Source: Antedon bifida
Taxonomy: Eukaryota > Echinodermata > Crinoidea > Comatulida > Antedonidae
Length of the DNA: 64,000 nucleotides
Direction: 5' to 3'
NCBI GenBank assembly: GCA_963402885.1
Contig: OY727099.1
Location: 17,441,001-17,505,000, forward strand
How positions within the stretch are numbered: position 1 is the first letter of the stretch; each line of letters begins with the position of its first letter. This document shows, piece after piece, positions 23,182 through 32,288 of the stretch. A model generated the notes under the pieces. The model searched no databases. It saw nothing but the letters and a program-made list of their open reading frames with translations, and had not been told where the DNA came from. The translations under genes and the position numbers were made by a program.

Positions 23182-25443
23182 ATGGTTGGGCAAAAAATCT
23201 TAATAACCCAGACACAAAAATCAGTTGTTACGCGGGTAACAATAATTATCAACAATATCATTGAGGAGGAAATTAAGCTTAAATGTAAACACCTAAAGGA
23301 ACTGAGAAAGACGATGAACAAATTGTACCTGGATATTAAGAACATGTGTTCTTCTTTTCGATACATCTGTATACTTAAAACGATAACAGAACTAAGGAGA
23401 AAACAAATGGACGGTGAACTGCGTAATCACTCCAAGAAGATCGCACGCCTATTATACAAGGATCGAGACATAGACGAACACATTACCAACTTATCTTCGT
23501 ACCAGCTTTCCTTCTTCCAAAAACTGGTTCTTAGTCGTGGCTTACAGTTCGCCTTACCACATCAATCACAACGTAGGGAAATTTTAGCCAACTTTGAAAA
23601 GGCTTACTGGCGTGTCGAGAAGAAACTAAATAATGAGGATATGAAGGAGCTCATATCAGCAACTTTAAAGTCGATTGCTCTAAACTACATCGAACGCAAG
23701 GACCCATCTCCACCTAGGTCCCTGAAAAGAGCATTGGGACAATTGAAGAAAAGGGATGACATTGTCATTACTAAACCTGACAAAGGTTCCGGAGTCGTTA
23801 TCATGGATAAACATCATTATGACCAACTTCTTAGACAATCGTCTATAAACAACACATCTAAGTTTATACCCGTAAGTAAGACACAACCTAAGTCTAGAGG
23901 TAGACCAATTAAGCATTTCCATCCTCTCTTAGAAAAGGAGAAGCAACTATCTAATATTGTTCGTAATATACTACCGAAGGAAGTAGCATCTACACTAACA
24001 TCACAAGGCTCGAGGTTAGCCCATCTGTATGGTCTTCCCAAGACGCACAAAGAAAATCTATCTATTAGGCCAATACTCTCAGCCACTGGCACTTACAATT
24101 TTAAATTAGCACAATGGTTAGATGAGAAGCTAAAACCATTAGCCAGCAACAAATACTCTATACCAGACATTTTTGATTTTGCTAAAGAGTTACGTTCTAC
24201 TGAAATTGGTTCAGATGATGTTCTGGTCTCTTACGACGTAGTTTCTCTATTCACCAATGTTCCACTTGATGAGACCATTAACATTCTTGTTCATAAGGCC
24301 TTTAAAGATGACTGGTTTAACTCTGAACACGGTTTATCTATCGATAAACAAGGTCTTAAGGACCTACTTACAATTGCGACCAAAAATCAACTTTTCCAAT
24401 ATGATGGTGATCTATACGAGCAGGTTGATGGCGTAGCCATGGGTTCACCGCTTGGACCACTGATGGCAAATGTTTTCATGTGTTACATTGAAGATACCTT
24501 ACAAGCAACAGGGAAAATGCCGCAGTTCTATCGTCGCTACGTTGATGACACAATCGTATTCATGCCAAGCCAGGTTTCAGCACAGAATTTTTTGAACACT
24601 TTGAACAATTCACACGATGCCGTTGATTTTACAATGGAAATTGCTAGAGATAACTCAATAAATTTTTTAGGTATGACTATCTCAAAAAACGATATATCTC
24701 TTGAAACCAAAGTATATAAGAAATCCACTAATAAAGGCTTATTATTACATTATGATAGCCATGTGGATATCAAACATAAACGTAATCTAATTCACACAAT
24801 GCTTAATAGGGCCTACAAATTGTCATCTACGCATGACATTTTCCTATCAGAGGTTGATAATGTAACAAAGATTTTTCAAAAGTTGAATTATCCTTTAGAT
24901 CTTATTAGTAATATTGTTAAGGCTTTCAACCAATCCATTAATACTTGTGTGACTCCTAGTAATACTAATGAAGATATGCTAACTGATGAATCTCCCCAGC
25001 CTATTAGGATTGTACTACCGTACAAGGATCAAACTTGTTGTAACACGGTTACTAAACAACTTAGTGCGAAGATTGAAAACGATATTTTACCAGTATTTAC
25101 TAGTCGTAAGATAGGTGACACCTTAAAACCTAAAGAAATGAAACCCAGAATCATTAATTCACAATGCGTGGTGTACAAATTTCAATGTGGTTTGTGTGAT
25201 ACAAACTATGTCGGTTACACTTGCCGACACCTTTACAAACGCATTAATGAACATAACAAAAGTATTATAGGCGATCACCTAAAACAACATGGCATAACTG
25301 GTGATATCTCAGAATACTTTAGAGTCTTATCTAAATGTAACAATAAGTTTGATTGCCTAATTAAGGAGATGTTGTGGATCAAAGAGATAAAACCTACACT
25401 CAATAAACAATCGGATTCCATCAAAGCTAAATTGTTTATCTAA
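23182..25443 (+). CDS. Penelope-like retroelement, intact RT + GIY-YIG endonuclease
   Basis: A single uninterrupted 753-codon frame. The N-terminal region is basic and helical. The reverse transcriptase shows KPDKGSGVVIMD (residue 198 on), LYGLPKTHK, SYDVVSLFTNVP with the first catalytic Asp at 352, DGVAMGSPLGPLMANVF, and RRYVDDTIVF with the YVDD box at 453-456. The C-terminal GIY-YIG domain reads VVYKFQCGLCDTNYVGYT (Tyr 665, Tyr 676), the Arg in LYKRINEH (687), and IKEMLWIKEIKPTLN with the likely catalytic Glu at 729. This order is that of endonuclease-bearing Penelope-like elements, which prime reverse transcription at a nicked target. All key residues are present, and there is no stop or frameshift, so a recent insertion is likely. 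The start Met at 23182 is the first in frame; a later start cannot be excluded. Confidence 0.95.
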   Translation: MVGQKILITQTQKSVVTRVTIIINNIIEEEIKLKCKHLKELRKTMNKLYLDIKNMCSSFRYICILKTITELRRKQMDGELRNHSKKIARLLYKDRDIDEHITNLSSYQLSFFQKLVLSRGLQFALPHQSQRREILANFEKAYWRVEKKLNNEDMKELISATLKSIALNYIERKDPSPPRSLKRALGQLKKRDDIVITKPDKGSGVVIMDKHHYDQLLRQSSINNTSKFIPVSKTQPKSRGRPIKHFHPLLEKEKQLSNIVRNILPKEVASTLTSQGSRLAHLYGLPKTHKENLSIRPILSATGTYNFKLAQWLDEKLKPLASNKYSIPDIFDFAKELRSTEIGSDDVLVSYDVVSLFTNVPLDETINILVHKAFKDDWFNSEHGLSIDKQGLKDLLTIATKNQLFQYDGDLYEQVDGVAMGSPLGPLMANVFMCYIEDTLQATGKMPQFYRRYVDDTIVFMPSQVSAQNFLNTLNNSHDAVDFTMEIARDNSINFLGMTISKNDISLETKVYKKSTNKGLLLHYDSHVDIKHKRNLIHTMLNRAYKLSSTHDIFLSEVDNVTKIFQKLNYPLDLISNIVKAFNQSINTCVTPSNTNEDMLTDESPQPIRIVLPYKDQTCCNTVTKQLSAKIENDILPVFTSRKIGDTLKPKEMKPRIINSQCVVYKFQCGLCDTNYVGYTCRHLYKRINEHNKSIIGDHLKQHGITGDISEYFRVLSKCNNKFDCLIKEMLWIKEIKPTLNKQSDSIKAKLFI

Positions 25444-25630
25444 CTCAGTAGGAGGAGCTAATTACTTAATTAGCCCTCAATTAGCATTTCCTGTCACCAA
25501 CTTTGGTGCTTAGTGCACATAATTATTATTGTTTTGTATTCACTTGATCTTGAAAATGGTTCTATGATGGTACCGAAACGTCGATCTCTATTTTTGTCAT
25601 TAAATTTTATATTGAAATTATATAGTAAAC
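25444..25630 (+). other. 3' UTR of the Penelope-like element
   Basis: 'tttcctgtcaccaactttgg' to 'aaattatatagtaaacgtct' follows the stop. The same text, diverged, is found at 46330-46590. Within it, 'tgatggtaccgaaacgtcga' (25564-25583) resembles the downstream half of a hammerhead core (see findings). Confidence 0.55.
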
Positions 25631-26099
25631 GTCTTTTAATTCACAATAATAATAATCCTATTAAATAAATGCTTGTGATAACATCACGTATAAGTTCAAT
25701 AAAGAACTGAGATTTGAGATGATCAATATGTTATTTAGAATAAATCATTTCAGAAAGTGATTAAAATAATTAGTATTATATGAAATGTTCATTTTGTCAG
25801 TTTAATTTGTATAGTCAAAACAAACAAGGTATTGCCATGCAACTCTTCCAGCTTCTGAATTAATTAAACCATGTGGCTATTTTGTTTCGAACACCAATGG
25901 CCTCTCTACTACTACTATGGTGTCCAGTATGTTCAAGATCAATTATCTGAAATTTGGACACGCGTCTTGCTCTGCTGTGTCGATAGTTGTAAATTATTTC
26001 ATTTGTGTGTGTTTTGTGATCATCTTGTGTCATCTTTAACGAGACCGAAAAGAACTTCAAATTGATCTGAAGTCATTCTGAAAAAAAACCCTGTTTTTT

Positions 26100-26400
26100 C
26101 CTTGGCCTAGTTTACTTAGTTAGATCTAGCCTAATGATAAGCCTAGGCCTATTATATCATATGTAGGATTTTAAAAAATAATGGTAACTGCCATGATATG
26201 ATGATTATAGGCCTAGATTCAAAAATATTTTAAATAATTTGTTTTTAATAATATTAGGCCTAGTATTATAAAAAGCAGCGTGAATTATATGCTGCAGTGG
26301 TGAAAGCATAGGCCTATAGGCCTATAGACTATAACACTATATTTAGGCCTATCTATTTATATATACTATAGGCCTAGCCTCTAGGCCCTATATATACCTA
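26100..26400. repeat. TAGGCCTA island, dispersed form
   Basis: Over twelve 'aggcct/taggcc' words in 300 bp of AT-rich sequence, densest at 26310-26400. No coding potential. Confidence 0.7.
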
Positions 26401-26550
26401 AAGTAATGGTAAAATTGTTCTGGTTCTGAGAAAAAGTCGTCACGTATTCATGTCTGGAATTGACCATGGGTCTTTTCTTTTTTTATTGATTATGTTAACC
26501 CATTCCGATCTTTTTCTCTTTCTGTTAACGGTTGACAAATAATACAACAG

Positions 26551-26828
26551 AACTAGATTGTACTCCGAGAGTACAAACCTCCGCCTACTGTAACATTCCC
26601 CTTTACATAAAATGTCCCTGGAAAATATATATATATTTTTTATATTTTTTTTTTAGTTCTAAGTGTAAATAGGCTAAATGCACACTACAAACTTGTGAAT
26701 GAGAGTGGTGTAATGGTTATGTATCCAGCCATTCACAGTTGAGATCGTTGGTTCAAGACCCGTTTTTTTTTTTTTTATTGTTTTTTTTTTGTGGACCTTG
26801 AAAAACATAACCTCCTTGGCGGAGGTAA
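26551..26828 (+). mobile_element. Compact hairpin-ended element with tRNA-like core
   Basis: Starts 'aactagattgtactccgaga' with hairpin gtactc-cga-gagtac (26560-26574), then acctccgcc (26577-26585). It ends in a hairpin at 26810-26826 (acctcc..ggaggt) that contains ggcggaggt, the exact complement of the 5' block. This is the same plan as units A-D at 16-21.6 kb but with different stem sequences. Inside are a tRNA-like promoter pair (26706-26760) and T-runs. About 278 bp. Confidence 0.65.
26706..26760 (+). repeat. tRNA-like A box / B box pair
   Basis: tggtgtaatgg (26706-26716) and ggttcaagacc (26750-26760) match the pol III A and B boxes with tRNA-like spacing, and are followed by T-runs that could end pol III transcription. 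A full cloverleaf was not demonstrated; SINE head or tRNA pseudogene. Confidence 0.5.
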
Positions 26829-27104
26829 CAACATCTTTGTCGTCGCGGTGATCTGCCATTGTAAATGTTTACATCGTTCAACTTCAATGATTTATAATAG
26901 TCCGAAAAGCGCCTTCAACCGAAAAAATTCCTATAAAAAAAAATGAAATGGTACAAAAGGCATGGCCGGCGCGCCATACAACGAAAAGGTTTTGTTTGAC
27001 ATGAACATTAAAAAGGGTTCCTTTTTAACATGCTACTTAACTCAAAATATCTGTTATATTTTTATATGATAGTCATTATAGGTAAGTAGCATACCTGCCC
27101 CTGA

Positions 27105-27330
27105 GCTGTAACCCTAGCCTAGGCCTAGTTGACGGGTGTAGGCTACTAGCTAGGCCTAGGGCATACTAGGAGGCCTAGGCCTAGGGCATACTAGGCATAG
27201 CCTAGCCTATAGGCTATATAGGCCTCCTGCTGGCTGGCCCTTACTAATGAAGGACCAGGCCTAGCCTAGGCTAGCTAGGGTAGTAGCCTACCACACTAGG
27301 TATAGGCCTTAGGCTACTAGCCTAGGTAGT
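27105..27330. repeat. TAGGCCTA/CCTAGG palindromic island
   Basis: The densest island of this type in the window: taggcctagg, ctagcctagg and gctaggcct words overlap for about 220 bp. Confidence 0.85.
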
Positions 27331-27369
27331 AGGGATGCTAGTCAAGTCGCCCCTTACACTTACAAACTT

Positions 27370-27545
27370 GTCGCCCCATGGCAAATGGTGTCAGATGAAA
27401 TCGGTCGCACTTGAAATCGGTCGCGTTTGAAATCGGTCGCGATAAAATCAACTTCGGTATTTTGTATGGCGTGCCGCTAGAGCTATACTTTTGATTATAT
27501 CGGTCGCGTTTGAAATCGGTCGCGTTTGAAATCGGTCGCACTATT
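27370..27545 (-). repeat. Tandem 'gaaatcggtcgcgttt' words
   Basis: Six 'atcggtcgc' words, most in the form gaaatcggtcgcgttt (16 bp), in two clusters split by 'ttttgtatggcgtgccgcta'. Related single words occur at 8120 and 23050. The flanking 'gtcgcccc' text recurs inverted at 35510-35640. Confidence 0.75.
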
Positions 27546-27779
27546 TTGTATGGATCGAGCGGGATGCATGCTAGAGCGGAATATACATTTTTCGTTTATA
27601 TAGATTTAATTGATATTTTTTAGGAACTAGATTATTTATGTGGATATTTTTTACTTGGTTAATAAATATTTATTATTAATCATTAAATTAATCACAGGTC
27701 TCGGAGAAGGACTGTGTCTTTTCAAAATGGCCATTTCTAAACACGTTTAAATATTATATTAGGCATATTATAAGTGAGA

Positions 27780-29100
27780 GAGTTTGTACGTCTGTTTGTT
27801 TGTTTGTTTGTTTGTTCGTTATACAAATTTTTGTTACTGCACGTAATCTTACATATGGGGTATCAAAATGACCGCAATTGTACCGGGAATGTTCTAAGCT
27901 ATATTTGAACATCATCTACCATCTAGGATCCAAGTTAGGGATCAAAATGTGGTCAAAACCCCCACTTTCGATGTTTGTTCGTTATGCAAATTTCTGTTTC
28001 TGCACGTAACCATACATATGGGGTATCAAAATGATGGTGGTTTGTGATGTCATTTTTGCTAGGGCTCGGGTCGAATTGTAAAATTATACTACAAAAGTTT
28101 TACAGTATTTGAATTATTGGGGAAATATCGATATAGATACATAATATTTTAATCATTAACCAATATGACACCTATTCATTTACACATTTAGCAAAGTACT
28201 TAAACCATATCCGGCTATGTATCGGTCTCTTGGATTGTCTCATTACAGACATCCATTCCTGTGTGAACATATACACGTTCTTTACTGTTACTGTGTTCAA
28301 CGACATCACCATGCCTCCAAAGAAAAACGCCCATTGTGGGAGAGGGGCGTTGGGAGATACAGTTTGGGAGTTGGGGTTCAGCGGATAGTGGGGATTTTGC
28401 TTAGGCTAGGAGTAGTGGAGATAGGGTGTTGGGGTTCAGGGGATAGTGGGGATTTTGCTTAGCCTAGGAATAGTAGGCTATCAAATTGACCAGAATTGTG
28501 GATGGAAAATGTTACAGTATTTAATTATTTATGGGAAACGGCTGGGATTTTGGGGTGGGGATGTAGGCCTATCACCATGACCGAAACTGGGAATGTTTTA
28601 AACTACATTTGAAAACTGTCACTGAGGGATTATGGGTTGGGAGTGATGGCCAACATAATTTGTACTGGTACCATCTTCAAAACATCACCCGGTTTCTGGA
28701 GTGTGTTGGGAGGAGGAGCGAAAATACTGGCGTAATGACGTAGCCTAGGCCTATATGATTGAATTGTACAACGAAAACTTACTAGGCCTACATTTGAACT
28801 GTCCAGGGGAGGAGGTAAGGTTTATTGATTGCGGCTGCGATGGTGAGAGGAGAAAGAAGGCAGAAGGGGACCGCAGTATCAACATTATATATTTTAATTA
28901 TCAGCCAATATGACACCTACTCATTTACACAGTTTACAACGTACTTAAGCCATAGGCCTATCATAGCTATGTATGCCCTCTCAATTTGAAGCTAAAGTTT
29001 AATTGAATTTGTCCTTGGGGTGGAGGGACTGGCGTCGGATGTTATGTACTGAGAAGGCTTTAAACTGATTTTGAAACCCGCCCTGGGGCGGGTATAATTG
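27780..29100. repeat. Nested tandem duplications (TGTT microsatellite, about 745-bp and 58-bp periods)
   Basis: A (tttg)n run at 27795-27820 is followed by 'gttcgttatrcaaatttytg' twice (about 27814 and 27980). 'caatatgacacctaytcatt' recurs at 28161 and 28906 with flanking similarity. 'ttggggttcagsggatagtg' occurs at 28371 and 28429. 'ttttaaactacatttgaaa'-type phrases recur four times. No protein recognised; the 81-codon ORF at 28217 is repeat-derived at its end. Confidence 0.65.
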
Positions 29101-29280
29101 CTAGTAATGTTATATTAGGCATATAATAATTTACCTCTATTTATATGTACTAAATTAATATATTATATAGAGAATATACGTCTGTCGTGTCTTTTATTAT
29201 GCAAACAATTACGTATGGTTTTAGGATATTAATAAAATATATAGATAACATGCCGTTATAAATCAATCTACCGGCCTACA

Positions 29281-29822
29281 GTAGGACTATGATGTACAAT
29301 GATAGATGTGAGAATAATAATGTATGGATAATAAAGGTGGACACGATTCTCAAAGAGGTAATCTGCACTGATATTAAAACATTTAGATTTACGAACGGCG
29401 TATGAATGTGAGACACTAGGTGGTTGCACTTACTTAATTAGTACATTAAATGATTATTATAAATGAAGAAATAAAAGATATTCAAATTAAAATCTATAGT
29501 ATCGCCGACGTATACGTAAATTATATATAAATCATACTGTCAAATTATAGAAAAGGTGCTTTATTCGGAATTATTATGGATAAGCAAGCCTGTGAGCTAC
29601 AGCGATTTTAATTGCTTTTGCTTATCCTTGCCTTCTTATATTTCCACGTGTCTTGATTTGGTTACCTATGTTTTAAATGTATTTCGATTTTAAAGGCTAA
29701 ATAAAGAATGAATGAATGAACATGATCTCATAATCGCTTCGAGCATCTATAGCTCATTGGATCGTTTCACAAAAACACGTGCAGGAGGCCTATAGACGTT
29801 TCAAATGTATGGTTATTAGTAA
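29281..29822 (+). repeat. Dispersed repeat, inverted homologue of 2333-3335
   Basis: Reverse complement of the 2.3-3.3 kb copy in the same block order. It lacks about 220 bp present there and is itself interrupted by a retroposon at 29574-29720. Confidence 0.7.
29574..29720 (+). mobile_element. Short retroposon with (GAAT)n tail
   Basis: About 147 bp present here and absent from the homologous copy at 2.8 kb. It ends 'aaaggctaaataaagaatga' + atgaatga, with AATAAA before a GAAT-repeat tail. Target duplication not clear. A 5'-truncated LINE end or SINE. Confidence 0.6.
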
Positions 29823-29892
29823 TAGACGTCATCTTTACCTCGCCATGGACAACGATCGTACATGTTTTGTCCATGATTTGACACACTAACAA

Positions 29893-30020
29893 GTTCGTGT
29901 TTTTTAAAAAGGGGAAACCCGTCAGCAAAATAACGTATTGTTAGAGGAAACAGCTGCACGATCATAGAAGGCGCATCTCCAATATGGCTTATTCGGGGGT
30001 TTATTTCAGTAACTCGCCTT
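29893..30020 (-). repeat. Repeat homologous to 12641-12757
   Basis: Ordered identity blocks shared with 12.6 kb (see there). Its upper end overlaps the last codons of the HIRAN-like ORF. Confidence 0.6.
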
Positions 30021-30369
30021 TTAAAGATTTGCATATAATAATGAACATTTCCACACCTCCTGCACCAAGTACAATTTTTCTTCTGGGGCCGTTCGTTCCA
30101 TTCCAGTTATCTTGGCTTTAAGCTGCACTACTGTCCTATCTTTCATCAACGGAGCTATTATCTGAGCCAAACATTCAGGAACATGTCCAACATCTGCACC
30201 ATTCAACGAACATACCTTGATTGCATTTCTGGCTTTTCTTGTTTTCAGGTTCCAGTTTACATATCATTTCTTCGTTTATTTCGTAATTGTACTGAAAAAC
30301 ATGGTGTCCTTTAATTCTAGATGAAACAATTGCCACTTTGTGGATAGGACTTGGTGTAGCCATTTTCAT
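30002..30369 (-). pseudogene. HIRAN-like domain ORF, frameshifted
   Basis: Starts MKMATPSPIHKVAIVSSR at 30369. It continues HHVFQYNYEIN and MICKLEPENKKS. After a one-base shift near 30220 it reads RNAIKVCSLNGADVGHVPEC and LAQIIAPLMKD. After a second shift near 30065 it reads VLGAGGVEMFIII, stopping at 30002-30004. The pattern (EP-N-K-..NAIKV, G-x-VGHVP, LAxxxAPLM, AGGVE) fits a HIRAN-type DNA-end-binding fold, known alone or fused to helicases and nucleases. About 122 residues, so little more than the one domain. It is divergent from the pogo transposase, with 195 bp between the two starts. Two frameshifts mean it is probably dead. Domain call by eye, moderate. Confidence 0.6.
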
Positions 30370-30564
30370 TTAATGTATTATTTGTTTTTATATTATGCAC
30401 AAGCTATAAAGCAAAAGTATAAGACCCCAGTAAAAAATGTCTGGGCCTAGACGATACGCGGTACACACAGCGCATAGTGACGTGCCTGCACTGCGTATTT
30501 TGTCTATCGTGACAGTAAACAACACGTTGTGTGTGTATTTGCTATTTTTCTTTGCTTTTGCAAA

Positions 30565-32017
30565 ATGGTAAAGACGAGGAAAGTGTATACTCGAGACTAT
30601 AAGCTTAATGTTTTGCAGTGGCATAGCACTAATGGCAATTGTGTCGCAAAGACTGCAAAAGAATTTAGTATTGATCGTAAGCTGGTGCGAGAGTGCAAAA
30701 AGAAAAAGGACGCAATTGCTGCAATTATTTAAAGAACTGTTCGTTCGTTGGCGTGCGAGGAAGAAAGACACCATATGAGACACTTGAGCAAAAGCTTCTT
30801 CAAGAGTTCAAAGAAAAGCGGAATAATGGTATTAAAGTGAAACGATGGTGGATAGAGTCTAGAGCTAAGCAAATTGCAGTAGAAGAGGGAGCAGTTGGCT
30901 TTAAAACCTCAAATGGATGGTTTATGAATTTCAAGAAGAGGAATAAATTAAGCCAGCGAAGGAAAACGCACCAAGCACAAAAACCACCGACAGCTTTGGG
31001 TCCAGCCAATACTTTCTTCCACCAAGCCGTCCGAAGACAATGTTTAATGCGAGACTTCGCAGATAGTGAGATACCGCTAACATGGATCAAACACCACTGC
31101 CCTTTATTATGTCTGATGGAAGGACGTATGACGTAGAAGGAAAGAAAGAGATATGGGTGGCGAGTGGCTCATCTGGTCTTGAGAAACGACAGTGTACGGT
31201 TCAGTTGACTATATTTGCAGATGGAATCCCTAGGGTACGGCCGATGGTCATATTTAGAGGAATGGGATTAAGAATTTCACAAAAAGTCAGTTAAAATACC
31301 GATATTATAGTGAAAACGGATTTTTAATAATAATTATAACTGTCACTAGCAATCCAATAAAATTTAGACTATAATAAATGCTTAAAAATGTACTTCCATT
31401 TTCAGAGTCAATGGGACAAGAGAGTCAGGGTGGAATTTCAACCTAAAGCATGGTGTGACAAAGGCATTATGAAGATTTGGATAGATGAAGAGTGGAGAAA
31501 CCGATTTACCAATCCTGTGACCCCAAATCGTAAGCACATGTTGATCGCAGATGTACATAAAGCACAGCAAACAGACACAGTTAAGGAGCTTTTGGCCGCC
31601 AAACACACTGTGTTGGTCAACATACCCTCTGGTTGTACCAGTAGAGTACAGCCCCTCGATGTTGTATTCAACAAGCCATTTAAGAATGCGATAAAAGAGG
31701 AGTTTGAAAAACATATCAATGATAACCTCGATGATTATGTGATGGGTAAGATATGCGCAAGCCATAGGTGAATTCTTATAACAAAATGGGTTGGCAATGC
31801 CTGGTCCATGATGAACAAAAATCCATCGCTGCAAATTCGGTCGTTCAGAAAGTGTGGGATAAATGTAGCCCTTGATGGTTCTGAAAACAAAGAAGTAAAC
31901 GTCGAAGGGTTGGTTGGATATGAAATGCCATCATCGACAGACGACACTCTTGAATATTCCATTGTGGATGATGACGACGACGATAGCGAAATGATTGTAT
32001 TTGACGGTGAATCATAG
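30565..32017 (+). pseudogene. pogo/Tigger-type DDE transposase, degenerate
   Basis: Starts MVKTRKVYTRDYKLNVLQW (30565) with an HTH of the pogo type (AKTAKEFSIDRKLVREC). After a frameshift near 30730 comes GRKTPYETLEQKLL and the CENP-B-like second HTH (WWIESRAKQI, FKTSNGWFMNFKKRNKL). After another shift near 31078 comes NMDQTPLPF with the first catalytic Asp (31085). A 118-bp intron (31287-31404, gtcagt..ttttcag) joins ISQK to SQWDKRVRVEF. The second Asp is in LIADVHKAQ (31550) and the third in VQPLDVVFNKPFK (31658). A TGA at 31769-31771 interrupts before ILITKWVGNAW, and the protein ends in an acidic tail (DDDDDDSE) at 32017. Family elements insert at TA. Inactive here. Confidence 0.9.
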
Positions 32018-32104
32018 GACTGTTTTTTTGCTTTTTATATTGTTTTTTAATTGGTATATTAAACATAATTTCATGGTTGAAAAAATGTCTTAAAAGTCAT
32101 ATTA

Positions 32105-32288
32105 TTGTAGTAGAAATTTACAGCATTCATTTCGAAAAGAAGCCCCCTCTACAGTTTGCAAAAGTACTTTCGAAAAGAAGCCCATCTCGAAAAGAAGCCC
32201 ATCTCGAAAAGAAGCCCATCTCGAAAAGAAGCCCACCCAAGAGCACTAAAAAAAGAAGCCCATGGGCTTCTTTTCGAGGTTTTACGGT
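32105..32288. mobile_element. Right end of the pogo-type element with internal 17-bp repeats
   Basis: 'cgaaaagaagcccatct' is repeated in tandem about five times (32120-32240), then appears inverted as 'gggcttcttttcgaggtttt' just before 'acggta' at about 32288. Immediately after the 'ta' a LINE ORF1 frame opens (YSRRNN), which fits insertion at a TA dinucleotide. The matching left end was not found. Confidence 0.6.

Noticed and set aside
28217-28462. 81-codon ORF with Gly/Val-rich end
   Set aside because: Its C-terminal half is two copies of a 58-bp DNA repeat, and no domain is seen.
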